Origin: Tomocerus qinae
Taxonomy: Eukaryota > Arthropoda > Collembola > Entomobryomorpha > Tomoceridae
Length of the DNA stretch: 64,000 bases
NCBI GenBank assembly: GCA_020055645.1
Contig: CM034546.1
Span: 69,440,001 to 69,504,000 of the forward strand
Reading direction: 5' to 3'
Made by a program: the position numbers and the translations under genes. Of this stretch, positions 11,109 to 22,670 are shown in pieces; position 1 is the first letter of the stretch, and every line of letters starts with the position of its first letter. The notes below the pieces were generated by a model. The model saw nothing but the letters and a program-made list of their open reading frames with translations, was not told the DNA's origin and did not search any database.

Positions 11109-12024
11109 AATCGATTCGGAAATGGTATATTAATATTTAAAATTAGAGAATTATTTTGGGACGCTGGGAGTATACTGGAACGTGGCCATTGGCATTTGCT
11201 GAAGTCTAATCTATTTGCACCATAATAGAACTTCCAAAAGAATTGGCAATTAACTGCTTATTACTAGACTAAAACGTCAGTTAACAATGAAAACTTCATT
11301 TGTACTTTAATGGAAATATTTGTGAAGTTTTCACTCTCAGATGTATTTAAGTAGACAGATTATTTTAATGCTTTATGTAAATTATTTTTTTATCATCCAA
11401 TATGAATTTGATACTTAACACAAATTTTATTCAAATTCTGACATTCCCATGATTTGAGTAAATGCAACTTTTACTTTTTACATGTATATGTAAAAGCATC
11501 TCTAAACATTAAAATAAATAATCAATTTGTACATAATATTTTATTATGGTTAACAGTGTGAATATTAAATTATTTTTCAATTAAATCCAAATAGAAAGCT
11601 TAAATAAACGAAGTGATATCATTTATCATTTAGTTTGTGTTACTATTTTTTAGTCTTATTAAAGGGGCTTTCCAGCCATTAGTAGCTAAATTCAAATAGT
11701 TGATTTTTGATGTCTCGCCATTCCCAAAATAACAATCACTAAATGAAGAAGGGAGGAATTTTAGCCCATTTGCAAAAAATCTGGGCGTTCTAGGTTAAAA
11801 ATTGATCGAGAAATCTGAATTTCGATTTCGTCCTAAAATTTCGAAAATTTTTTGAAAAACAATTTTCCAGTGATAGAAAACGGGAATAACTCACAAGTAC
11901 CTTAGTGTTAGGTATTCACTAATATTTTGTGACTTTCAAACACCCGAAAATGTAAAATACCTAAAAGATATTCAATTTTTTACAAAAATAATCGAAATTT
12001 TTTGAAACTTCATAATTTCTAAAC

Positions 12025-12115
12025 GCACAGAGTGCCAAGAAAAATTCCAACTGTATATCCAAGACCACTATTTGGGAAATGAAATTTATTGGTTTTTGGT
12101 CTTGGCACTCTGTGC
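12025..12115. repeat. Short perfect inverted repeat
   Basis: GCACAGAGTGCCAAGA (12025-12040) and its exact complement (12100-12115) flank a 59-base loop, inside the 9.2-kb transposon. Confidence 0.7.
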
Positions 12116-13470
12116 AGTAATCGGTAAATTGATTTCGAAAAAAGGGCAAATTTGGATGAAATAAGGGGCTATCCATTTACATTGTAGAACACTTTAAGGA
12201 GGGGGGTAGGAGCAACTGCATATAATACAGCTTACAAATTCTAAAAAATCTATTCAATCCACTTCCAACCCGATAATATAAGCCTAAAAGCTCATATTAT
12301 TGTCCACACTAGTGAAAACCATATAAATGTAATTTTTTGACAAAACAACTTCTTTAAACATTTATACAAAACCTTTACTTTTGTGGCTTATGTCAACAAC
12401 GTTTTTCCAATTGTGGCAACTTAAACAGACATATACGTAGTAATAATGAAGAAAAACCTTATAAATTGATTATGCACCTAGCGATTACCTAACGTGGGAT
12501 TGAGAAATTAAAATTTTGAAATACAATTGAGTTCTTCCGAGCAAAAAGGGCGGTTGGATTTTATCAAAACATAAACATCCTTAGCAACCTCAATAGTATT
12601 GTCCCGGGTGTGTGCAAAAATTACGTATGCGCGTAAATTACGTAGTTAGATAAAAATTTCGAAATCTGATTTGGTAATGTTATCCCCAATCAGAGTCGTG
12701 GCCTGAAAAAACATTAAGCTGAGTAACTAGGGAAAAAGAAATTTAATTTTAAATTTTTTGTTTTTGGAGATTCAATTTTCGAATCTGAGAGGGCATGTTA
12801 GGGCCTACTAGTTTACTAGAATACAGTATCTTAAAACCTTTTTAAAAATGAAATTCATTCGTACTCCCCGAAGGCCGACTTCTTGATGACGTCCAAAGCT
12901 AAAAACTATTCTGTTTAATTTAGCCGAATTTCAAAATTAATTTAAAAAAATTAAACTAAACAATTTCTAGTTTAAAAGGCTTTACTCATTTAAAATTCAA
13001 AATTTTTTACTTTAGGTTTTAAGATGAGATTTAAAAAATTACTTCAAGTTTTAAAATTTAAATTTTTTAGTTAATAGCAAAATTTAAGATTTGGGAAAAA
13101 TAACGGAATTTGACAAAGTATGTATGTTTTAAGCAATATATGATTCGCAAACAGCATTAATAAGTTGGTTCCAATAGAGGTGTGGCGATTAAATTTCTAA
13201 GCTTCTCCGTATTATATTGTGTAGTAATATTTGAATTTAGTTTTAAATCAGATAGTAGGTTTTAGTTAATTTGAAATCTATCATTGGGCCGTGGACGTCG
13301 GTCCGATTTTAACTTTCTCTTAAATTTATAGTTTTTAACACAATTTTCCTTTAAAACAATTTTTCGTCATACAGGCCAAATTGTGAAAAGGTTGTAATCA
13401 GCCTTAAAATAATGATATAATGGTAACCAAAACACAAATATCATAACCATTTGGAATCGTTAGTTACGTG

Positions 13471-13868
13471 GGACGTCGATGGGCAACCAGCAAATTATTC
13501 TGACTATCATATTGCCTCTTAACTCTTTTAGCAGAAAAAAAATCAACTCAAAAACCAATAGACCTACAAAAAAGTTTAAATAGGGAAAAGATGCTCCTTA
13601 CAGCATTCGGCTCCGAAAAAATATTTCAAACATATTAGTTCAATCTGGAGAAATAAACGTTTTCGTACGGGAATTTGGCATTTAATCACAACTAAAGAAA
13701 AAAATTTAAAATATTCTTCGGAGCTGATTGCTGTGGGTTATGGAGTATCTTTTTCCATATTTAAACTTTTTTGTAGGTCTTCTGGTTTTTGAGTTGATTC
13801 TTTTTCTGCAACAAAAATAATAGGCAATATGATATTCAGAATAATTTGTCGGTTTCCCATGGACGTTT
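13471..13868. repeat. Fold-back with arms of about 130 bp
   Basis: The left arm (13471 to about 13600) and the right arm (about 13735-13868) are near-complementary. They share GGACGT near each end, then the blocks CATATTGCCT, TCAACTCAAAAACCA and GACCTACAAAAAAGTTTAAA. No open frame was found. Confidence 0.65.
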
Positions 13869-14440
13869 CCCTTAACATGAAAGAGCTTTTAAAAATCTCA
13901 ATTATAAAACAATAGATGATAATTGCATGTCAAATATAAAACTCAAAAAGTTACATTTAAAATGTACGTCAGACAACGAAAGATTCTAGATTGTCGAGAT
14001 TCTAATCACTTAGCTCTAAAACGCCAAGAATTTTAAAATTTCACTTGTGTTGCAATATCATAACTTTGCCCTAATTTCGAAAAAATGACCTAGGTTGGGC
14101 TTTGGGGTTTAAGCCGTCCCACAAAAAATCCAAGATTTTAATAAATACGCTAAACAATTTCGGAAATAGATATTGACTTGTTTAGGAAAATGCCAGCTTA
14201 GCGGGAATGCCCCAGTTGGAGCACCTTGGAGTAAACCAATTTTTTGGCCGGTTGCAACTCTGGTGACCTTTTTGTCAATTTTTGTTTGCTTTAGGTTATG
14301 GTCATGTCATGTTCGTTTCTGTATTCAACCGTAAACATAATCAAACAATAGGTAACACAAAGAACACAATATTTAGATTTATAGTTTTAAAACGTTTTTT
14401 GTCTCTAGAGTTGCAACGTTGATACCGGTTAAAATGTGGT

Positions 14441-14722
14441 TAACCAAAGTGTTAATTTGGACTTTTGCCTTCTCAAGTGAGGAAAATCCGGAGTTTTTTC
14501 TGAAAAAGTCAATATATCCTACGGGACGTAAACCGTCTCTACCACAGAGGGGAGTTAAGCCTTCATGTAAACTCAAGCACCTTGATTGTAGCAATCCCAT
14601 TTATCTTGGAGGAGGTTGTTTACGTCCCGTAGGATATGTCGATTTTTTCAGGACAACCGCCGAATTTTCCTCCCTCCAGAAAGAAAAAGTCCAAATTAAC
14701 AATAGTAAACACTTTGGGTTAA
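14441..14722. repeat. Fold-back with arms of about 90 bp
   Basis: The left arm (AACCAAAGTGTTAATTTGG onward to CCTACGGGACGTAAAC) is complementary to the right arm starting GTTTACGTCCCGTAGG near 14619 and ending at 14722. The open frames read across it on both strands are a consequence of the hairpin. Confidence 0.7.
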
Positions 14723-14935
14723 CCCAAAAGACTCGAGTCTCTCATCCCCCTCGAAACTCGGCTCCATAGATACTTTAGATACACAAAATATATAAATTTG
14801 TGGTTACATAATTTTTGCATCGACCCTAAAAAAATTTTCAGTTTATTTATTTGTTTTCTGAAAATCCAACCGCCATTTTTGCTCGGAAGAACTCAATTAC
14901 ATAAATGAAGATTAACTTACCTTGGATATAAATGG

Positions 14936-15259
14936 GGCTGGATTCAGGCAGCGGGATCTCGTTGCCTCAATTGCCCCTGTTGCCTCCGTTGCCCCTTACC
15001 CCGTTGCCCCCAGTTTACCCACTTAACCTATTACTTCACTATTTTTGCCTCTTTCTTGACCTAACCTAATAAAAAATAAACTGTTTTATTGTTAAAGCGT
15101 AACAAGCAATATGCTTATTTTAAATTAGGTTTAGGTCATAAAAGAGGCAGAAATAGTAACGGGAAGCAAATGGCAAAGATAATAGGTTAAGTGGCTGAAC
15201 TAGGGGCAACTTGGGAGATGGCAACGGAGGCAACGAGATCCCGCTGCCTAAATCTAGCC
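14936..15259. mobile_element. MITE with GTTGCC-type internal tandem repeats and 8-bp target duplication
   Basis: It begins GGCTGGATTCAGGCAGCGGG and ends with the complement of a close variant. Flanks ATAAATGG (14928-14935 and 15260-15267) are identical, an 8-bp target duplication as in hAT or some Mutator elements. Just inside the left terminus is a short tandem array of GTTGCC plus two bases. It belongs to the same family as the element at 20612-21046. Confidence 0.85.
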
Positions 15260-15375
15260 ATAAATGGAACCCACTCCGGAAACGAAAACGCCATTTCAAA
15301 AATAATATTTTTCAAAACCAAAAAGCACTAGAGTAAGCTGCGCGTAGCTTATGGAAGAAAGAGGCAGAGTGAACG

Positions 15376-18180
15376 TCATAAGTGTAATCTCCCTCTCAGC
15401 TGAAGTAGAGGGAAACAGGCCATGCACACAAGCAATCTAGTTTTTAAGGCGCATAGCATCATCAAAGCGCATATTGAAAAATCTGCTAGCTTGAGTTGCG
15501 TTTGTGTCAAGGAGCACATAAACGAGCGGGCAAATCCTTGGCTCTGGCGATTAGAAACCAATGGAACTAACCTAAAGTGTCGTACCATTTTGTGATATTC
15601 TTCTGTAACCATGGTATAAATTCTACCTCGGGCTGTTTTTGGAGCTTGAACTATAGATATTATATCATCCCTAGCAATTGTAATTGTACCTGGTATTGCT
15701 GGCCATTGAAAACTATTTAAATTACCATTTTGTTTCATTTGTTGAATGGAAATATCGTCCTTATGTATTACTTTAATTAATCCCAAATGATAAGTACTAC
15801 TTCCTACAAATGACACAAAATTGCCAATTCTCAACATTGGTACACAAACATTAGTTGTAGTTTGGTATCTAAATATTTTCGCATTAGAAGCGGAACAATA
15901 GGTTTTCATCTCTAAAATGAGATTTTATTTTGGGAAGAAGCTGTGCATTTGCCGAATACCTGGTATACTTTTAGCATTTTCTCTCCTGTCATTATAATTT
16001 TTTGAAAAATTTATTACTTCATTATCTGAAACGTAAAAAAACTCGAACTTTTCTGTTTTCAATCGCGCATTGCAAAAAGTATACATTTCCTGAGCAGTCT
16101 GAATTACTTTATTTGGCAATATACTTTCTCTTCGGGTACTACATTTTACAACTGCAGACTTGGCATCACAAGTGGACTTTCCATGGCAAGTAGCTGTGAA
16201 ATGCCATTCCGCAATAACGTTGAAATCATCATTATGTTTCATTAGGTTGTAAACGTTGTACCTGTTTTTATACTGGGCTGATGTTCCGTCGGAGACATAG
16301 TAAACTTTTTTAATAAAAGGTAAATCGATCAATATTTTATTCAAAACCTTTGTTCTGAATACGTGAAAAGTTGTGGCATCATGACTTAAGCAGTCACTTA
16401 TTACAAAGTAGAATTTGTAAACGATTGATTTCCTAACTTTATCGTACCAATGAACAACAAATGGATGAATGGTAGCCTGCTGATGTGACCAGTGGAAGCC
16501 AGCAACCGCATTTTACAAAATGAAGGAAAAGTTCTGTCCAAAGTCAGCTTGTATAATAATACTAGGCTCATTCTTAATTGTTTCCGTTTTCAAGCAATTT
16601 ACTATTCAGCTTGTTTTTTCATTATAGAGTGATGTTTAGCGATTATAGGGAAAAATTCTTTAAATTTACAAGAAAAACTTTCAATGGTTTGTGTAATTTT
16701 ATCAAAGCTTGTCCGGTCAACTTGAATCCACTGGTAGTATTCTATTTCATCTGCGTAATTATGATCATCAGTAAAATTATCTATTGTCTCTTTCGTCAAT
16801 TGCAGCTTGTAACATTTCGACTTTAGGACAACTATTACAAAATCCTAAATAGCAGCCTGGTGTTATATTGCCACATAAAACGGTTCTGATAAAATCCCCT
16901 ACACTAGCTCTTACTTTTATCGCTCTCAACATCAAATCAAAATTTTCGTGATAAATACAAGTGCATGTATTGTGGAAGCCATTATGATTGGGCCATACAC
17001 ACTGCTTCGGTCGCAATAACCTAAATGATGAAATGGAAATTTTGTCATTCTCGTACTGCTTTCGGTACATTGCATACACGTCTTTTAAAGGAAAAAGCAT
17101 TTCTCGGCGAGCTACTACAATTTTATGACCAGTATCATTGCTTTTTAAAGTTCTTGTCCTTTGTGCATTGGGATTAACTCGACTTATATCATCATTAAGA
17201 TAAAAGTCAGTCACTTTTTGTTGGAAATCCTGAGATAAACTGTGCCTCCCTACATGAAAATTACCAAAACTGTACGCTCCATCACCACATGCTTTTAATT
17301 GTGATGCTTTTCTAGCTTCATATACTGTGCAACCGAATCTTTTTCGGAGGTCCGATATTGTCATGCTTTTAGGTGTACACGTTAAAACCTGCATTTTGTC
17401 TTTCCTGGTTTTCACTATTTGAAACTTACGCCTCAAGTCATCTATTAATGCCTTACAATCTCTACACCCCTTTTCGGATTTTGGGGTTTCTATAGACCCT
17501 GATTTTGACGCCTTATTAAATAATAGTTTTCCACGACTTTTGTAGTTACTATACTTTTTCAGAAGTCTGGATTTGTAATATGTATCAGTTTTTGAAACTG
17601 GTGTAGATACCCCAGCAATTGATTGGTTTAGTTGGCTACCTTAATTTCACTGACATTTGAACCTTGAGAAGATATGCTTGCAATTATTTCGCTTCCGACG
17701 GAACGTGTTTGTGAAGAAGGTGTAATTGGAGTCTCAATAGCCAACTCTGGATCCTGATTTTTATTTCCCTTTGACTGGCTCTCAATTAACGGTTTTCTAA
17801 AAAAGATATTAAAAAATATTATTTTTAACATACTTATAATTATTAGATTGTTTTAATATTTTTCCTATTTCTTGGTGGTATCTAAAATGTGTACCTATTA
17901 TGGACGAACGCATTTTCATTGCTTGGTCTCAGTGAAACAGACGTTGCAGCGTACTGGATAATCGCCTTAATTTTTCTTTAGCAAGTTTATTTTCATGGAG
18001 TGATTTCGAAATTTTGAGTTTGCAAAGAGGGCACACAAATGTTTAATTGTTTAAATCGACATTAGGAATAAATTCATTGCAAATATTTATGAAGTCTGGT
18101 GACAGTGTTTTTGCAGTTGGTGTTGCTTTATGTAAAGAATTACGTAATGGATTTGCACAATAACTCTTTGACTTCCCCAT
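15376..18180 (-). pseudogene. Transposase-like gene of the 9.2-kb element, decayed
   Basis: A start at 18180 (MGKSKSYCANPLRNSLH) leads to a stop near 18043, then a Cys-x2-Cys segment (CPLCKLKI). Blocks in several frames follow: a conserved region with CVWPNHNGFHNTCTCIYH and a downstream LCGNITPGC...CNSCP (17436-16777), a linker (16799-16602), and a block with YYVSDGTSAQYKNRYN and AEWHFTATCHGKSTCD (16344-15925), ending near 15376. The SDGxxAQYKN and HGKxxCD motifs occur in an uncharacterised protein family found in many invertebrate genomes. They look like an RNase H-fold catalytic core, though that is inference. Stops and frame changes make it inactive as read. Some gaps could be introns. Confidence 0.6.
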
Positions 18181-18436
18181 TGTTCAATCATAAATGTCAA
18201 TTTATTGGTGTAAATGTCAAACAAACATAAATGACGGTTATGAAATTAACTGCCCAAGTTATTAGTATTTGTTTGTTAAACTGTCCTGTTTTCCTTTAAA
18301 AGTATATTTAAATATTACCGCTTAAATGAAAGGTTTAGATTATTTAACAGCGTTTTCCAAAAACCTAAAGTATGAATTGTACCTTGAATCTCACATGCCG
18401 TCAATTGAATTTACGCCATTTAGTTTAAGCGGTGCT

Positions 18437-19643
18437 ATAAATGTCACATATCAAAATTGATTGACATTTGTTGCCTTTGACACTTTTCAATGATGCAATT
18501 TTCAAAATCAATGTTTTTAGTGACATTTAACTCGTCTTAAGCCTTCGAATGATATCTCACATTGCCATTTTTCGACGAAAAACAAAATTTGACCTGTGAC
18601 AGTTCGTAGAGGTCAATAATTTTGAAATATTTTTTTCCTCCATAAACCATAACTTTATAAGGCCTTTAATTTTAATCGGGCAGAATTTTGATAAAAAATT
18701 TTCTTATATGAAAAGCAGTGTATTTAAAAATTAATTTCGTAATTTTGAAAGTGAAGAAATTCGAATTTTTTAGAAATTCAAAAAACACCCCGAGATATGG
18801 TAATGGCCGACTTGCATGCCAAGTTTCATCAAAATCGGTTCAGTAGTTTTAGAGCCATTTCATATTCGGATTTTTTTGTGCAATTTCACATAGCACAGGA
18901 AATACATAAAAATGAGTTTTTTCGACTAAAGATGCTAGTTTGTAACAATAAAGTCCATAGAAAAACATACTTAAAAAACTCCACTGAAGATCTATTTTTT
19001 TCATTTTCCTATTTCAAATAATTTCTGTCTAACTTAAATGGGCTAAAATCGGTAACAATGGAATATTTTCATTCTTAAATATTATAACACAATTTTTTAG
19101 CGTTCAAATTAGTTTAAATGTCGAAATTTTCTCGCGCTTCGCGCGAATTTCAATGTTTTGTTGTTATTAAGTTGTCAAAAATCTCTTCCACTTTCGATGG
19201 AAATATATTAATAACTTACCATTGGAGGATAAAAGCAAACTTCTTTTCCTCAACTATGTCACTTAACCCTAAGCTAACTTACACAAAATTCGTCAAATTA
19301 TTATTGACAAATTTGGAAGTTGAATTTCAAATTTTTCTCACGCTTCGCGCGAATTTGTACCTTTTTACGATATCCTCACTTATCTCTGTAATACAGAGCA
19401 TATTAATACAGAGTCTGTATTAATATGCACGAATAATAATTTCAAAATACATTACTTACATTATTTTTGTTTCATTTTTTTCAAGAAACCGTAAATTTGT
19501 TAGCTGCGCACTTACGATAGCGCCAAATGCTGTTGTATGATATTTGAAAGCATTTAATAAGACGCGCCCGAAGGGCGCGGGTTGGTAAGTGGCTTTTGTT
19601 GGTCAGGATACTCAAATTGGCTGAAGAAAATCTGGTAACCCTG
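18437..19643 (-). repeat. Right terminal inverted repeat, interrupted
   Basis: It is homologous, in reverse complement, to the left repeat from 18437 to about 19030. Then about 590 bases of unrelated sequence precede the 12-bp terminus. That insert holds two related blocks with the motif CGCTTCGCGCGAATTT (near 19134 and 19341) and a GC-rich palindrome near 19562-19578. The repeat was probably hit by other elements. Confidence 0.65.
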
Positions 19644-19698
19644 GACAGACCCGAAGTGGGAAGTGGGGGACATATAATGAAACAAATCTATACGGTAG

Positions 19699-19929
19699 AA
19701 CACTATAACTTGCACTCTACTTATCATCTTGATTGGTGTGTTTATATTTCCTGGCGCATAAAACGGTCACATTCTGGTCTCTGGCGCTATAGTCACTATT
19801 GTTTTGCTTGTATTGTATGTTGGACAAGGCCAGAAGCAGAAGGCAAAGGCTTTGGGTGTACCTCTTTTGATTAAATCCCTGGATAAGTGCCACGTGCCTG
19901 TGCCTGCTTACACGCCCGAAGAATCATAA
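19699..19929 (+). pseudogene. Fragment of a membrane protein C-terminal exon
   Basis: One frame reads a hydrophobic stretch (LLIILIGVFIFPGA), an in-frame TAA at 19759, then a second hydrophobic stretch (VSGAIVTIVLLVLYVG). A charged tail (GQKQKAKALG) follows, ending at a stop at 19927. Two membrane segments and a cytoplasmic tail are what the last exon of a transporter could look like, but no family was identified. The 3' end runs into the duplicated receptor flank. It could be chance. Confidence 0.3.
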
Positions 19930-20200
19930 ATTATTCATGGCCTTCTTAGAAATATTTTACGTGTTCGGATCCATTTTACGTAATTATTTGTTAGCATGTT
20001 CACATCGTAACCCATAAATTAGAATAAGTTAAAAACAAAGAGGCTTCTAACAAGCATTCAGATAACGCTATATTTTAAATTATCCGCATGAAGGAATGTT
20101 AACGGGAAGTATGGAAAAATAGATACATAATGTAGTAGGTATTGCGAGGTAAATTTATTGGCTTATAAAGTCTACGTAAAGTGAAAGCTGCGATACGATG
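19910..20200 (+). repeat. Downstream duplicated flank of receptor unit 1
   Basis: Closely similar to 25140-25430. Shared blocks are AGAAGAATCATAA, CTTAGAAA, TTTTACGTGTTC, GACGCTATATTTTAAATT (in part) and GGCTTATAAAGTCTACG. This fixes the far edge of the duplicated unit and shows that the 9.2-kb transposon sits within unit 1's downstream flank. Confidence 0.75.
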
Positions 20201-20327
20201 GAATTACTGAATACCTATTCTTAAATATCTGAAATTAGTAAAAAAAATAGCAAAAATCACCGCCCGCAAGCATTTATTAGGCATACTATCAAACTAAAAA
20301 TCTAAGTTCACAAGTGTGTGAAACGTA
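20201..20327. other. Short non-coding spacer
   Basis: No gene was recognised between the duplicated flank and the long hairpin. Confidence 0.4.
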
Positions 20328-20514
20328 TTATGGTCCCGCTGCCACAGTTCTCTCTTTGTATTCGAAAGACAATGGATCATATGTTGCAATACAAAGGCTT
20401 AACTTCAGCGCAAACTTCGAGTCGAGCAATTCCACGTGGGAGGTCCATTGTAATGCAACATATGATCCATTGTCTTTCGAATACAAAGAGAGAACTGTGG
20501 CAGCGGGACCATAA
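20328..20514. repeat. Near-perfect hairpin, 67-bp arms
   Basis: Arms 20328-20394 and 20448-20514 are complementary with about one mismatch and flank a 53-base loop. Outer ends are TTATGGTCCCGC / GCGGGACCATAA, with TA immediately on both sides, which would fit a Tc1/mariner-type target. The high arm identity implies a recent origin or arm-to-arm conversion. Confidence 0.8.
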
Positions 20515-20611
20515 TAAAAATAAGAGTTGTTTCCTGCATTTTACGCGGTAAAAAAGGAATGTAACTACCTTTCCGGGTTCTATTTATAAGTCATTACTAT
20601 CTCTATTATAA

Positions 20612-21046
20612 GGCTGAATTTAGGCAGCGGATTATCGTAACCAGCGTAACCATTGTAACCGTCGTAACCATCGTTAAAAACGTAACCACCATAAAAACGT
20701 TACCACCGTAACCACCATAAAAACGTAACCACCCCAACCACCATAAAAAACGTAAACACTATAACCATCATACCCTCCGCAACCATCGTAACCACCGCAA
20801 CCACCGTAACCATCGTAACCATCATAACCTTATGGTATAAGGGAGTGCATCGCTACTCACATCTCTATGCTCTAAGATGCCCTTATATTAGGTTATGATG
20901 GTTACGGTGGTTATAGTGGTTACGTTTTTTATGGTGGTTACGGTGGTTACGTTTTTATGGTGGTTACGGTGGTTACGTTTTTAATGATGGTATCGATGGT
21001 TACGATGGTTGCGGTGGTTACGATAATCCGCTTCCTAAATTCAGCC
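20612..21046. mobile_element. MITE with CGTAACC-type internal tandem repeats and 9-bp target duplication
   Basis: It starts GGCTGAATTTAGGCAGCGGA and ends with the complement of a close variant. Flanks CTATTATAA are identical on both sides (20603-20611 and 21047-21055). Between the termini both halves are short tandem repeats of CGTAACCACC-like units, in opposite orientation. The termini are the same as those of the element at 14936, but the internal repeat motif differs. Confidence 0.85.
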
Positions 21047-21055
21047 CTATTATAA

Positions 21056-21680
21056 TTCTAATAATTTAAGTTGAGGTGTGACTGGCATGACATCCCCAAC
21101 ACGAAGATACAAAATGGATTTGTTGGAAAGTCGGTTATAAACCCATTATACAAATTAGAGATTTATAGATATTTATTACATGAACTATCCAAAGCGATTT
21201 GAATGTTTCCAGGGCACCGCCCTAAGGGACAAATGACAACATGCTCCAGAAAACTGGTTTCCCCCAACCAGTTCTCCGAATCGAAATCGGGGGGAAAGTG
21301 GTTGGAAAGAAATGCCTTTCGAAGGTCGTCTCAAGAATCTCAATGTTGTAAACATTGAAGAACCCATCTGTAAAATGGTAACGTAGCCGAAGACAAGTCT
21401 ATTAATCTAAAATTCTTTAAATTACAAACTGTGATTTAATGCTAATATTGTTTTATCCACAATGTTTAGGCATATTAACCCTGTCTAATTTGAAATAAGC
21501 TAATAAATGTCCATCCTCATTGTACTTTCTTGTTTTCTGTAATATACATTGTACCGACATGTACACTGCAATTAAAAGTCGCCTTGTCCCCGGTACATAT
21601 AACATAGATAGTGAGTAATAAAAATAGTTTCATAAATTAATACATTCCACATAGTTAAAAACAGCTTTATTTATTGTGAT
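21056..21680. other. Non-coding stretch
   Basis: No gene was recognised. A pocket of higher GC at 21200-21300 has no domain-like translation. Confidence 0.4.
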
Positions 21681-22670
21681 GTATGGTGATGAGGACCTTG
21701 ATTGTTGCCTTCCTGAGTGGATTAGGTACAGCCATAAATATTAAATAGCAGACAAAAACCACGAACAAAGAAATAATGTTTAAAATTTTTCAATATTTCA
21801 AAAGTTTTAAGGGCCATATATCCAATTATCTAAAGAAGTGTTAAAAAATCATGAATCTATTTTATTTCCATGTGATTTATGTTGTAGAAATAATCTAAGG
21901 CATCCTATCCTTACATTGCTATTCTGTTATGTAGCTCTGGTTGAGATGATTGAAAAAGTGTTTAAATAATCCAGCACATAAGAATTTCTGTAGATTATAA
22001 GACCAACCTCACAAATATCCCTATTCTTATGATTTATAATTAAAATTAACATTTCCTTTTAACAGTTCGTGACATGAAACACTCAAAGTATATACAATTT
22101 GGTGCTATATTTCAGTCCACGACAAGTAGTTTACAAGCACGTATGCAGAACTGAGTTTCGGACGTAATATATTACAGCAGACTAATTAATTAACATAGTC
22201 ACTTTTTATGAATTGTCTTCCACTCTGAAAGTATGAAATCATTTGGTGAACTAATTTCTATTCCATATAGGATGACTGTAAAAGTGGTTTATTTCGTTTA
22301 CAAAATATAGGAATTTGTGTTTCCCAGTGAAAAACAAAAATGTATACTTAAGATATAAATCATCTACGATTAAGGACATCATACCAAAATAACTCAATGT
22401 TAATTATTAATAACAAGAAATAAGCCCGTCCTACGGACCGGAATTTATCAGCACTCATCCATTTCACCAAAAAGTGAAATCTTTTCTAAAGTTGTTGTTT
22501 AAAGTATTTTTATCACCTACGCAGCATTTAGTTTAATTTCGAAATATTGTAATTATTCTTGCGCCTGCGTAGTTACACGAAGTTCATTTTTAACATTCAA
22601 ACATTATCACGGAAATTTTTCATTGCGCAACTCCACTGGAAGGAAACAAAATTAAGATAAAGTTACCAAC
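21681..22670 (+). repeat. Duplicated 5' flank of receptor unit 2
   Basis: Matches 6510-7359 in blocks up to about 22400. Compared with unit 1 it has about 220 extra bases (roughly 22420-22640), containing GCCCGTCCTACGGACCGG. The last 20 bases before the ATG (AAAGTTACCAAC) match unit 1 again. Confidence 0.7.

Larger units (their letters stand above)
12525..14898. repeat. Nested inverted-repeat insertion inside the transposon
   Basis: The ends match in opposite orientation: 12525-12563 (TTGAGTTCTTCCGAGCAAAA and on through GGCGGTTGGATTTT) and 14861-14898. The 2.4-kb interior contains two smaller fold-backs and no coding region. It is probably a separate non-autonomous element nested in the larger one. 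Confidence 0.6.
10400..19643 (-). mobile_element. 9.2-kb DNA transposon with long terminal inverted repeats
   Basis: The left end starts CAGGGTTACCAG at 10400. The right end is its exact complement, CTGGTAACCCTG, finishing at 19643. Flanks are GACACA (10394-10399) and GACAGA (19644-19649), a possible 6-bp target duplication with one mismatch. About 600 bases of each end (10510-11108 and 18437-19030) are inverted copies of each other. A decayed transposase-like gene runs on the minus strand inside. The element sits in the downstream flank of receptor unit 1, between segments that are close together in unit 2. The superfamily is not assigned. Confidence 0.75.

Noticed and set aside
14379-14769. 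Open frames on both strands
   Set aside because: They lie across a fold-back; the two strands mirror each other because the arms are complementary.
20314-20514. 66-residue frame with an NATYDP motif that looked like a secreted-protein exon
   Set aside because: Its second half is produced by the inverted arm of the 67-bp hairpin, so the protein-like pattern is most likely chance.
20612-21046. CRISPR-like array because of regularly spaced GTAACC units
   Set aside because: The units are short, lack unique spacers and are inverted about the centre of a MITE; the context is eukaryotic.
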